Assembly (NCBI GenBank): GCA_013299115.1 | Contig: JAAFKA010000019.1 | Location: 1 to 64,000 of the forward strand | Source: Cytophagales bacterium | GTDB lineage: Bacteria; Bacteroidota; Bacteroidia; Cytophagales; Thermoflexibacteraceae | Direction of reading: 5' to 3' | Length of the DNA stretch: 64,000 bases | Shown here: positions 1 to 8,349 of the stretch, one piece after another | How the letters are laid out: each line of letters starts with the position of its first letter | Numbering within the stretch: the first letter of the stretch is position 1 | Notes under the pieces: model-generated | The model's input: the letters and a program-made list of their open reading frames with translations, nothing else | Told to the model about the DNA's origin: nothing | Database searches by the model: none | Program-made: the position numbers and the translations under genes

Positions 1-161
1 AAACCTAAAGACTTACTTACTTGTAGACCTGACAAACCATCAGAGAGATGTAAAATAATTGTTGCCCGTTCTCTATCACGAGAACTGCCTGTAGTTTGTT
101 TGGATAAGGTGGTTAAGAATTCACGTTGTAGGGAACTCAAAACTATGGCGGGACTTTTCAT
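1..161 (-). CDS. IS630-like transposase, N-terminal part (cut by window start)
   Basis: Reading the minus strand from the ATG at 161 gives an open frame that runs off the window. It starts MKSPAIVLSSLQREFLTTL and continues with SRDRERATIILHLSDGLSG and LQVSKSLG. The order 'short lead, R-A-x-I-I-L-x-L-S-D-G-x-S, then a helix-turn-helix start' is the usual N-terminus of IS630/Tc1-like transposases and related HTH proteins. The rest of the protein, including the DDE triad, lies outside the window, so completeness cannot be judged. A TATCTTTG box lies at 166-173, only a few bases before the ATG. The neighbouring small ORF (158-397) overlaps the first codon and seems to lose its natural end here, which fits an insertion. 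It could also be an IS630-type HTH regulator fragment. Confidence 0.6.
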   Translation of the reverse strand, partial: MKSPAIVLSSLQREFLTTLSKQTTGSSRDRERATIILHLSDGLSGLQVSKSLG

Positions 162-397
162 AGCACAAAGATAACCAAAAAAAGTAAAATAAAAAATAGG
201 CACTTATTTATGAGATGTAACACTATGCTCTCTCGTAAGTAGCCCACAAGATTTTCTTCGGCTATTTCCAACTCAAAAGTAGCTACATTCAAACCACATT
301 CTTTGGCATTTTGCTCATCAAGCCACTGATAAAAATTTTCATAATCTACTATAATTCCCAAATCATAGGAAATCCAAATTCTCTTTTTGATATTCAT
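158..397 (-). CDS. Small hypothetical protein, probably 3'-truncated
   Basis: A 79-residue ORF beginning MNIKKRIWISYDLGIIVDYE. The first 55 or so residues look like a genuine small soluble protein: mixed charge, with a WLDEQNAKECG segment. The last 20 residues become an almost purely hydrophobic run (CLFFILLFLVIFVL) that ends inside the start codon of the IS630-like gene. That change in composition suggests the original 3' end was replaced by insertion-sequence DNA. The start ATG at 397 is the only one near the conserved-looking N-terminus. I do not recognise a named family and give no function. Confidence 0.45.
   Translation of the reverse strand: MNIKKRIWISYDLGIIVDYENFYQWLDEQNAKECGLNVATFELEIAEENLVGYLRESIVLHLINKCLFFILLFLVIFVL
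166..173 (-). promoter_or_regulatory. TAnnTTTG box before the IS630-like gene
   Basis: The minus strand reads TATCTTTG here, matching the Bacteroidota -7 consensus TAnnTTTG. It ends four bases before the ATG, so a transcript starting at the usual distance would have almost no leader. Confidence 0.4.
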
Positions 398-514
398 TTT
401 TTTATTTTTTTAGCAAGTTACTATGTTTTTTTGAGTTTTGCAAGGGGACGAGGAAACTGATTTTCGTCACAGAAGTTGTAGCTTCAAATTGTTTTCCTTA
501 GCATGGTTTAGGTT

Positions 515-1975
515 TCAAAAAGAACTCACCTTCATTTTTGCCTTGATAGCCTCTAACGTAGCCTTGTAACTATCATCAGCTTGGGCTTTTTTCTCTACGG
601 CTTTGGAGGCGTGGGTTACGGTGCTGTGGTCTTTGCCCCCAAACAATTCGCCAATCATTTTTACCGAACTTTTGGTATATTGTTGGCACAAATACATAGC
701 AATCTGCCTTGCATGAGCAATTTCTTGCTTGCGATTGGCAGCTTTTAGGTCTTCTACTTTCACTCCCAAATAACTTGCCACTGTTTTTTGAATATACTCC
801 ACACTCAAATCAATCGGTTGCTGTTTTACTATGTCCTCTATGGTATCTTTTGCCATTTGCAAATCTATGGTTTTGCGGGTCAAAGACGACTTCGCCATCA
901 ACGAAACCAATACGCCTTGCAATTCCCTTACATTGGTATCTACATTTTTTGCTACAAATTCTATCACATTTTTAGGCATTTCCAAACCTTCTTGTTTTGC
1001 CTTGCTTTTCACTATCTCTATGCGGGTTGCCTCGTCTGGCACTTTTACATCTGTGGTCAAGCCCCATTTGAACCTCGACAACAGCCTTTCTTCCAAACCT
1101 TGCAAGTTTTTGGGCGGACAATCAGAAGTCATAATAATTTGTTTGCCCGATTGGTGCAAGTGGTTGAAAATATGGAAAAAACTTTCTTGGGTTTTTTCTT
1201 TGCCCGCCAAAAATTGAATATCATCTATAATTAAGACATCGACCTGCAAATAATAGGTAGTAAAAAACGCAACTTGGTTGTTTTTTACGGCATCTACAAA
1301 CTGCGTAATAAATTGGTCTGACGATACATACAAAACCTGTTTTTGTGGAAGACTTTGCTTTATTTCATTGCCAATAGCCTGTACCAAATGTGTTTTGCCC
1401 AAACCCACGCCCCCATGAATAACCAAAGGGTTAAAAGACGTGGAACCCGGATTTTTGGCTACTGCCTGTGCAGCAGCATAAGCCAAACGGTTGCAATCTC
1501 CTTCTATAAAATTGGCAAAGTTATACAACTTACTCAAATTCGACCTGATTTGAGGGTGCTGAATGACTTTTGCCTCTGGCATATAATACGTAGAATTAGC
1601 AATTTTCTCTACCACCGCCACCGCATTGCCTACGGGTTGCGTATGTGTAGATGTCGGCGAATGACGCAAAGAAGCAGCAGTCGGCAAATTCATAGAGATA
1701 GGTTTTTGCTTATTGTTGCCTTTGTCCACCACTATCGAATACTCCAATTTGCCCGACTCTCCCAACTCATTGATAATTGCCTTCTTTAAAACCTCGACAT
1801 AATGCTCCTCCAACCACTCATAGAAAAATTGACTTGGCACTTGAATTGTCAAGGTATGATGCGCCAACCGTATCGGATTGATAGGTTCAAACCAAGTTTT
1901 AAAACTTTGCTCGCCTACGTGAGTCCGAATAGTGGTTAGACAGTTGTTCCAAACAGTTTTACAATCTTTTCCCAT
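515..1975 (-). CDS. dnaA: Chromosomal replication initiator protein DnaA
   Basis: DnaA binds DnaA boxes at oriC and opens the duplex in an ATP-dependent way. All four domains are visible in 486 residues. Domain I (about 1-85) has the W-x-x-C-L and F-x-x-W-F helices. Domain II is a variable linker. The AAA+ domain has Walker A GGVGLGKT (188-195) and Walker B VLIIDDIQFL. The C-terminal DNA-binding domain carries the DnaA signature with KDHSTVTHA. Length is normal for the phylum. The ATG at 1975 fits the conserved start of domain I. It stands alone, with no dnaN or recF beside it. The DNA upstream (1976-3214) is rich in palindromes and AT runs, but I found no convincing TTATNCACA boxes there, so an adjacent origin is not shown. 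Confidence 0.97.
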   Translation of the reverse strand: MGKDCKTVWNNCLTTIRTHVGEQSFKTWFEPINPIRLAHHTLTIQVPSQFFYEWLEEHYVEVLKKAIINELGESGKLEYSIVVDKGNNKQKPISMNLPTAASLRHSPTSTHTQPVGNAVAVVEKIANSTYYMPEAKVIQHPQIRSNLSKLYNFANFIEGDCNRLAYAAAQAVAKNPGSTSFNPLVIHGGVGLGKTHLVQAIGNEIKQSLPQKQVLYVSSDQFITQFVDAVKNNQVAFFTTYYLQVDVLIIDDIQFLAGKEKTQESFFHIFNHLHQSGKQIIMTSDCPPKNLQGLEERLLSRFKWGLTTDVKVPDEATRIEIVKSKAKQEGLEMPKNVIEFVAKNVDTNVRELQGVLVSLMAKSSLTRKTIDLQMAKDTIEDIVKQQPIDLSVEYIQKTVASYLGVKVEDLKAANRKQEIAHARQIAMYLCQQYTKSSVKMIGELFGGKDHSTVTHASKAVEKKAQADDSYKATLEAIKAKMKVSSF

Positions 1976-2038
1976 AGCTCAAAATGTTGTTACTGTTTTG
2001 TTTTTAATTAGTTGTTGTTGTTGTTTGCAAATTCCTTA

Positions 2039-2297
2039 GAAACCTCGGCAGTGGTCGATAGACCCTGCCGATGGTTTCGTTCCGTTCAACCATTGGCAAG
2101 GTTTAGAAACTTTGGCAGTGGCTTTTTTGCCCTGCCAATAGTTTCGAAACCTCCGTTCAACCATTGGCAAGGCTTAGAAACTTTGGCAGTGGCTTTTTTG
2201 CCCTGCCAATAGTTTCGAAACCTCCGTTCAACCATTGGCAGGGTCTATCGACGGGGCTGCCACCAGCCACTGCCAAGGTTTCACTACTACTACAGTT
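2039..2297. repeat. Tandem about 71-bp palindromic repeat
   Basis: The segment CATTGGCAAGG/CATTGGCAGG starts at 2091, 2162 and 2233, giving a period of 71 bp. Each unit contains an imperfect hairpin with arms AAACTTTGGCAGTGG and CCCTGCCAATAGTTT. Related palindromes occur in the 32-38 kb island. Confidence 0.8.
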
Positions 2298-2567
2298 GTT
2301 TGTGTCCTCACAAACGATATTTTTAAAATAAATTCAATAAAAATTTTTATATTAATTTATTTTCATTAATTTTGTATAAATAAAAAAATAAAAATTAAAT
2401 TATTTTCTGCGTTAAAATTGCAAATACTTGATAATCAGCTATTTATTTGCTGTTTGCTATCTATTATTTGCTATTCAATTTTATATTTCTATTTTCTTTC
2501 TTTTCCAAAGCTACTAAGGCAGTCCGTAAGAGATTTACGGACAAGTGCCGTTGCGTATTTATTTTTT

Positions 2568-2720
2568 AGTTAGAAACTTTGGCAGTGGCTTTTTTGCCCT
2601 GCCAATAGTTTCGTTCCCTTCCGTTCAACCATTGGCAGGGTCTATCGACCACTGCCAAGGTTTCACTACTCTGCCGTTGTTTGTGCCCTCACAAACGACT
2701 TATTGACTTATAGGGGCAAA
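2568..2720. repeat. Second copy of the dnaA-upstream palindromic repeat
   Basis: Repeats the AAACTTTGGCAGTGG / CCCTGCCAATAGTTT hairpin and the CGTTCAACCATTGGCAGG segment. It is followed by a GTTTGTG...CACAAAC hairpin that also closes the first block near 2303. Confidence 0.75.
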
Positions 2721-3214
2721 AAATCCAACCCTTCTAATTTTTTAGAAAGTTCATAATCAAGCACTTAGCAATAAATTGTATTTTGTTAGCTATCCTGATA
2801 AGCCTGTATAAAAGTATGTTGCCAATGTTTCCACGAAGTAGGCGTAGCTTTGCCTTTGACTTGTTGCCCGATGGCTGTTCTGTATCAGGACAACAAAAAT
2901 GTAGGAAAAAAAAATAAAAAAAAAATGCTTAAAAAACTTGACTTGTTCTATGGTATCAAAAAGCCACAAAAAAAAAATATGCCTAAAAATTTTTTTTATA
3001 GCTTGTTTTTTATAGCACTATTTGCCTCTTGATTATCAGTTTTTTAAGAATAATTGCAAAATAAGTGCTATTTTTTTGATAAAATTTTAATTTAAAGTCA
3101 ATAAAATGGAAATTTATCAAAAGTGTTTTTTATAGGGCTTGATTTTCAACACATAAGGGTAATGCAGAGTTAATGATTTGGTAATGGTTTGTTCGATAAA
3201 GTTTCTCAAAGAGC

Positions 3215-5698
3215 CTACCTTTTCAAAAACCCATGTTCATAAATTTTCGGCTCTATTTTCTTTGCCAGCATATCTAATTTTTCTCTCAAATCAGCTAACA
3301 ACTCATTATATTTTTCGTCTGCACTTTTGCTGTTCATTTTGCCTGCTGCGTTGCGACCTTGAAAATACTCCCGAATGTCATAAAAAGCTGCATCAACTGC
3401 CTTTGGTGGCAAGTTGGCAAGAGGAATTTTATTGATACTCTCATGATAATATGCCCACAATGCCCTGCCTGCCGAAAAAACTGCGGTGGCTTCGGGTGAA
3501 AATTGCAAAGGGGCAACTGTTGTATTTTTAGTTTCTTTTTCAAACAAAACATCAGCACCGGCAATTTTTAGCTTGCCCGCAATGAATTGTGCCATCAGGT
3601 TACTTTCAAATTTTTGGCGTGCTTTTACTTCATGTTCTGTAAAAGGTATCCAATGATTGATGCCATATTTCGAACTAATTTTATTTTGTCCATGAAATAA
3701 CGTGAAAGCCAAACAATCATTTTGAAATTTTTTATCTGTTTGCCAAGTTTCTTGTGGATAGAGAAACTGGTCACGGTCATTTAACCAAGTAGCTGTTATG
3801 GCTTGACGCACTGCAACGTAAACACATACCCATAATAAGTTTTTTTGATTAAATGGAAAATAAATTCCATGTCTTGTACCTCGTATGCTTTGAATGGCAA
3901 TTAAGTTTTTATGTTGAAAATCTGGTGCATCTGCCATTAAAACAGCAACATAATTATTGGAAACATCTTTAAAAGACATTAACCAATCATTAATTTTCCC
4001 TTTTTCATTATCATAGGAATAGAAATATTTATTTCCTACAATATTTTTGGTGGTTTCAAATATGTTAGCCTCTATTTTTTCAAATTTTTCTTTGATTTGC
4101 GTATTCCAAATAAAAAAACCAATCGGAAACTTACCTTTTACATTATCAAAACTATCAGCAGGTATTACAAATAATTTTTCAAGTTTAGCTAAAAAATTAC
4201 TTCTAAAAACTTTTGAATTTGTAGCACTAATAACTTTTAAAGTAGAAAATTGTCCAATAATACAGTCAGGAATTTCAAAATAAATTCTTGCTAAAAATTG
4301 TGCAAAAAGTTCAGGGGCAACTTTTTCTAATTTTGTAGCATATTTATTATGAGTAGTAGAAACTTGTACTTTACTTCGATTGGTACTTACTCTACCGTTA
4401 CTTTCCACATAAGGCGGGTTGATATAAATTACCAACTTCTTGCGTTTTTCGGGATGATTGATAACCTCTTGCAAGTTTTTTGGCAACTTCTCAAAACTAT
4501 CATTCAAAAAATCAAATTGAAAAACATTGTCCTCCATCATGTTTGCCCCGTTTTGTATTCTGTCTTTCATCACGTCCACATCTTGCCTGTCCAGCGTAGA
4601 AGCCCAAATATTATACTTGTTCGTCAGCCCTGTTAGCAAATTGCCTGTGCCTGCTGCACAATCCCAGATGTAATATTCATCCTGCCAATCTTCGCCCAGC
4701 ACTTTTGCCAAATATTCTTGCGACAACTCCACCCAAATTTGTGGCGTAAAAAAGCTACCTTTTCTTTCTCTTACGTCTTGGGGAACTAATAAATCACGTC
4801 TTTCTACAATATAGTCCCAATATTGTTCTTTCGGAGGTCTTTCATATTTATTCCAAAATTGAGTGTGTGCTTTTTGTTGGTCTGTAAAACTTGTTTTGCT
4901 CGAATTAAAAAATCCACTGGTGTCTATCTTTCTATCCAATTCGTAATAATTTTTATGCAACAGCACAAATAATTTTTCTTTAAGGGGTATATTTTCCTGT
5001 GATAATAAATCAGCCAAATAAAAATCTCCGTCTATCAAGCCACTTTTTTTGATTAAATCCCAATTCGCAGCAATAGTTGGCTTCACTGTTTGAAACCATT
5101 TGCTATAAATGCTAATAAAATTATTTTTGTCAATCCTAATTTTTGAAGTTGCAGCATTGCCAACCACAAAATTTGTCTTGATGAATTCACGCAGTTCTTG
5201 GTCGTCTTTTTGGTAGTAAAACAGCAAAGTTTCGTTCTCAATCGTAGTTTTTACCTTGTCATAAACTTGCTTAAATTCTTTGGTTTCGTGGTTAGAAGGG
5301 GCAACATTCCAATTAAAATCATTTTGGTAAAAAATTTCCTGAATAGCATTGTAAGGCAGAAAAGCAATTTTTTCGGCATCAAAAGCACCCAAAAAGGGCG
5401 GAGGCAGCACCTTGTCAAAAGTCCTCGCCTTGCCAATGGTCAATATCAACTGCACCACAGATTTGTAAACGTCAGATACCCCTTTTTTGGCTTCAGCCCA
5501 AAGTAACCCCTGCCCCTCCTCCCCAAAAGGAAGGGGAGTTTTTAGCCCTCCCAGAAGGGGAGGGTTGGGTGGGGTTTGTCTTGGACTTACACAAAAATCT
5601 ATATCACCCATTATTTTTCGGCAATCAAATTCTCCGAAATAATCTTGGGCTACACTATTTTTTAGTTCCTCCTCTCTGCTGTTTAGTTGGTAATTCAT
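3215..5698 (-). CDS. Single-chain restriction-modification-like N6-adenine DNA methyltransferase (copy 1)
   Basis: An 827-residue enzyme likely to methylate adenine in DNA and possibly to cut it, in the manner of Type IIG/IIL enzymes. The methyltransferase core shows motif I as DCAAGTGNLL and the catalytic motif IV as NPPY, preceded by ERKGSFFTPQIW. The N-terminus has D-F-C followed by L-W-A-E-A-K-K, which resembles the D...ExK pair of a PD-(D/E)XK nuclease; this nuclease call is inference. The region after NPPY should hold target recognition. It ends YEHGFLKR. It lies 12 bp downstream of a paralogue (5711-8212) on the same strand, so the two are probably co-transcribed. A palindromic element (5504-5587) is inserted in frame between the D and ExK segments. 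No separate helicase or specificity gene is nearby. Confidence 0.8.
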   Translation of the reverse strand: MNYQLNSREEELKNSVAQDYFGEFDCRKIMGDIDFCVSPRQTPPNPPLLGGLKTPLPFGEEGQGLLWAEAKKGVSDVYKSVVQLILTIGKARTFDKVLPPPFLGAFDAEKIAFLPYNAIQEIFYQNDFNWNVAPSNHETKEFKQVYDKVKTTIENETLLFYYQKDDQELREFIKTNFVVGNAATSKIRIDKNNFISIYSKWFQTVKPTIAANWDLIKKSGLIDGDFYLADLLSQENIPLKEKLFVLLHKNYYELDRKIDTSGFFNSSKTSFTDQQKAHTQFWNKYERPPKEQYWDYIVERRDLLVPQDVRERKGSFFTPQIWVELSQEYLAKVLGEDWQDEYYIWDCAAGTGNLLTGLTNKYNIWASTLDRQDVDVMKDRIQNGANMMEDNVFQFDFLNDSFEKLPKNLQEVINHPEKRKKLVIYINPPYVESNGRVSTNRSKVQVSTTHNKYATKLEKVAPELFAQFLARIYFEIPDCIIGQFSTLKVISATNSKVFRSNFLAKLEKLFVIPADSFDNVKGKFPIGFFIWNTQIKEKFEKIEANIFETTKNIVGNKYFYSYDNEKGKINDWLMSFKDVSNNYVAVLMADAPDFQHKNLIAIQSIRGTRHGIYFPFNQKNLLWVCVYVAVRQAITATWLNDRDQFLYPQETWQTDKKFQNDCLAFTLFHGQNKISSKYGINHWIPFTEHEVKARQKFESNLMAQFIAGKLKIAGADVLFEKETKNTTVAPLQFSPEATAVFSAGRALWAYYHESINKIPLANLPPKAVDAAFYDIREYFQGRNAAGKMNSKSADEKYNELLADLREKLDMLAKKIEPKIYEHGFLKR
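5504..5587. repeat. In-frame palindromic element in RM enzyme copy 1
   Basis: Encodes residues 38-65 (SPRQTPPNPPLLGG...GQGL). Arms built from CCTCCCC and GGGGAGG runs form an imperfect inverted repeat. The paralogue carries a different palindromic element at the same protein position. No stop codon or frame change results. Confidence 0.75.
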
Positions 5699-5710
5699 CT
5701 TTTTTGTATT

Positions 5711-8212
5711 TTATTTTTTCAAAAACCCATGTTCATACACTTTTTCGGCTATTTTTTCTCCCAAAACTTGCAAAGCCTCACGCAAATTGCCTATCAACTC
5801 ATTATATTTTTCGTCTGCACTTTTGTTGTTCATTTTGCCTGCTGGGTTGCGACCTTGAAAATAGACTTTTATGTCATAAAAAGAGGCATTCATCAATTCC
5901 TTAGTAATATTTTGCAAAGGCAATTTATTGATATTTGCATGATAATACTGCCACACCTTTTTTCCTGCCTCAAAAACTGCGGTGCTTTCGGGTGAAAATT
6001 GCAAAGGTGCAGCAACTGTATTTTTGCGGTCTTTTTCAAACAAAGCATTGCTATTTTCACTCGTAATTTTGCCTTGTAAAAACCTGACTATCAAATTACT
6101 TTCAAATTCTTGGCGTGCATTTACTTCGTCTTCGGTAAAAGGCAACCAATGGTTTATGCCATTTTTTGTGGTAATCTTATTTTGCCCATGAAAAAGTGTA
6201 AAAGTCAAACAATCATGTTGAAATTCTTTATCTATTTGCCAAGTGTCATGTGGATAGGTGAATTGGTCTCGGTCATTGAGCCAAGTGCATTTAATACAAT
6301 GACGAACAGCAAAATAAATACAAGCAACTAATATATTGTGCTTGTTCAGTCCAATAGTTGATAAATGGCTGGTAGGTTTGAAAGAACTAACTCTTACTTG
6401 GTTATTGTTTTGAAAATCATTACCCAAATAGGCTAAGAAACCAATCCAGTTATTTTCAAGATTTGTATATTGCTGTATCCATTTATTGATATACTCCTTT
6501 TCGGAGTAAGCAATAAGTGTTTTATTTCCTATAAATTTATTGTTTTTGTCATAGATAGCTGTTGTAATGTTAGTAAACAATTCCTTTTGTTGGGTTTGCC
6601 AAATCATAAAACCTATTGGAAATTGCCCAGCCACATTATCAAAAGTATCAGCAGGGACAATAAACATTTTTTGTAATTTAGCTAAAAAGAATTGACGAAA
6701 ACTAATAAAATTAGCAGATTGTAAGATTTTCAGTGTTGAAAATTGCCCAATAACAGCCCCATCAAGTTCTTTGTAAATACGCACCAAGAACTGAGCAAAT
6801 AACTCATTTTTTGCCTTTTTTAAAATACTCCCATACTTTTCATAAATTTTTGTTTCCTTAGAAACATCTATTTTTTTGCCACCCTGCCCTATTCCATCAG
6901 TAGCTTCTGCATACGGAGGATTGATATAAATGAGCAATTTTTTCCTTTTCTCTGGACTATTTACAATTTCTTGCAACTTAGCAGGCAATTTTTTAAAATC
7001 ATCATTCAAAAAATCAAACTGAAATACATTGTCCTCCATTAGATTTGCACCGTTTTGAATACGGTCTTTCATCACATCTACGTCTTGTCTATCCAAAGTA
7101 GAGGCAAAAATTCGCCTTTTATTTGTCAGTCCTACCAATAAATTTCCTGTTCCTGCTGCACAATCCCAAATGTAGTATTCATCTTGCCAATCTTCACCTA
7201 AAACTTGTGCTAAATATTGTTTGGAAAGGTCTGCCCAGATAACGGGCGTAAAAAAACTGCCTTTTCTCTCCCTCACGTCTTGCGGAACTAACAAATCTCG
7301 TCTTTCTACAATATAATCCCAATATTGTTCTTTCGGAGGTCTTTCATACTTGTTCCAAAATTGGGTGTGTGCCTTTTGCTTGTCGTTGAAAAATGTTTTT
7401 TTGGTTTGAAACATTCCCATTTCGTCAAGAATTTTGTCTAATTCATAGTAATCTTTTTTGAGCAACACATACAAATTGTCTTTCAAACTTTCATTCTCTT
7501 GCGAAAGCAAATCTGCCAAATAAAAATCTCCGTCTATGATATTATTTTTCTTAGCAACTTCCCAATTCAATACGATTGTGGGCTTGACCGCAGCCAACCA
7601 CTTGGTATAAATCGTAATGAAATTATTTTTGTCAATCCTGATTTTGGAAGTTGCCACGTTGCCAACCACAAAATTTGTCTTGATAAATTCACGCAATTCT
7701 AAGTCGTCTTTTTGGTAGTAAAACAGCAAAGTTTCGTTCTCAATCGTAGTTTTTACCTTGTCATAAACTTGCTTAAATTCTTTGGTTTCGTGGTTGGAGG
7801 GGGCAACATTCCAATTAAAATCATTTTGGTAAAAAACTTCCTGAATGGCATTATAGGGCAAAAAAGCAATTTTTTCGGCATCAAAAGCACCCAAAAAAGG
7901 AGGAGGCAACACCTTGTCAAAAGTACGAGCCTTGCCAATAGTCAAAATCAACTGCACAACAGATTTGTAAACGTCTGATACGCCTTTTTTGGCTTCTGCC
8001 CAAAGCCCCCCAGCCCCCAAAGGGGGAGTAGCCCCCCTGCCCCCCAAAGGGGGAGTAAATGCGTCAAAAACTCCCCCTTTGGGGGGCTGGGGGGCTTGGC
8101 TTGTTACACAAAAATCCACATTGCCTATGATTTGCGTGCAATCAAAAGCTGCAAAATAGTCTTGGGCTACTTTGTTTTTTAGTTCTTCTTCTCGGCTGGT
8201 TAGGTAGGACAT
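5711..8212 (-). CDS. Single-chain restriction-modification-like N6-adenine DNA methyltransferase (copy 2)
   Basis: A paralogue of the 3215-5698 gene with the same layout: MSYLTSREEELKN start, D-F-C...LWAEAKKG nuclease-like pair, ERKGSFFTPVIW, motif I DCAAGTGNLL, NPPYAE and the YEHGFLKK end. I take the ATG at 8212 rather than the in-frame start 24 bases upstream, because it aligns with the start of copy 1. Residues of about 70-200 are almost identical in the two copies, down to the DNA, while the part after NPPY has drifted strongly. That pattern suggests gene conversion of the backbone plus diversification of the presumed target-recognition region. It is the first gene of a two-gene unit. A palindromic element (8006-8104) lies in frame between the presumed catalytic D and ExK. 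Confidence 0.8.
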   Translation of the reverse strand: MSYLTSREEELKNKVAQDYFAAFDCTQIIGNVDFCVTSQAPQPPKGGVFDAFTPPLGGRGATPPLGAGGLWAEAKKGVSDVYKSVVQLILTIGKARTFDKVLPPPFLGAFDAEKIAFLPYNAIQEVFYQNDFNWNVAPSNHETKEFKQVYDKVKTTIENETLLFYYQKDDLELREFIKTNFVVGNVATSKIRIDKNNFITIYTKWLAAVKPTIVLNWEVAKKNNIIDGDFYLADLLSQENESLKDNLYVLLKKDYYELDKILDEMGMFQTKKTFFNDKQKAHTQFWNKYERPPKEQYWDYIVERRDLLVPQDVRERKGSFFTPVIWADLSKQYLAQVLGEDWQDEYYIWDCAAGTGNLLVGLTNKRRIFASTLDRQDVDVMKDRIQNGANLMEDNVFQFDFLNDDFKKLPAKLQEIVNSPEKRKKLLIYINPPYAEATDGIGQGGKKIDVSKETKIYEKYGSILKKAKNELFAQFLVRIYKELDGAVIGQFSTLKILQSANFISFRQFFLAKLQKMFIVPADTFDNVAGQFPIGFMIWQTQQKELFTNITTAIYDKNNKFIGNKTLIAYSEKEYINKWIQQYTNLENNWIGFLAYLGNDFQNNNQVRVSSFKPTSHLSTIGLNKHNILVACIYFAVRHCIKCTWLNDRDQFTYPHDTWQIDKEFQHDCLTFTLFHGQNKITTKNGINHWLPFTEDEVNARQEFESNLIVRFLQGKITSENSNALFEKDRKNTVAAPLQFSPESTAVFEAGKKVWQYYHANINKLPLQNITKELMNASFYDIKVYFQGRNPAGKMNNKSADEKYNELIGNLREALQVLGEKIAEKVYEHGFLKK
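8006..8104. repeat. In-frame palindromic element in RM enzyme copy 2
   Basis: About 99 bp with arms AAGCCCCCCAGCCCCC...AAAGGGGG and CCCCCTTTGGGGGG...GGGGGGCTT and a GCGTCA motif in the centre. It is translated as APQPPKGG...TPPLGAGG (residues 37-69). It belongs to the same family as the elements in metH and in the Type ISP gene. Confidence 0.85.
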
Positions 8213-8303
8213 AGATTTTCTGTAAATTACTTGCAAAATTATGAAATCTTTTGGTAATAAAATTTTTTCTTACTTTTTTAATCAAAAATCCAATTTTTAG
8301 ATT

Positions 8304-8311
8304 TACCTTTG
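8304..8311 (+). promoter_or_regulatory. -7 box for ahcY
   Basis: TACCTTTG matches the Bacteroidota TAnnTTTG consensus and lies 39 bases before the ATG. No clear TTG element is visible at the expected upstream distance. Confidence 0.5.
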
Positions 8312-8349
8312 CAGCGAAAAATTAAAAAAACACTTTTAATAGTCTAACA

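Larger units (their letters stand above)
1976..3214. other. Gene-poor stretch upstream of dnaA: repeats and AT-rich DNA
   Basis: About 1.2 kb without a convincing gene. It holds two blocks of palindromic repeats (2039-2297 and 2568-2720), a very AT-rich segment (about 2315-2405) and short A/T runs to 3110. A minus-strand open stretch at 2786-2884 encodes about 33 residues (it includes GKATPTSWKHWQHTF and ends in a stop). It has no start codon and could be the tail of a decayed gene. ORFs at 2012-2212 and 2850-3032 are low-complexity or repeat-derived. Confidence 0.6.

Noticed and set aside
1976-3214. Replication origin next to dnaA
   Set aside because: AT-rich and repetitive DNA is present, but I found no cluster of TTATNCACA boxes. 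GC skew over the genome would be needed to place the origin.
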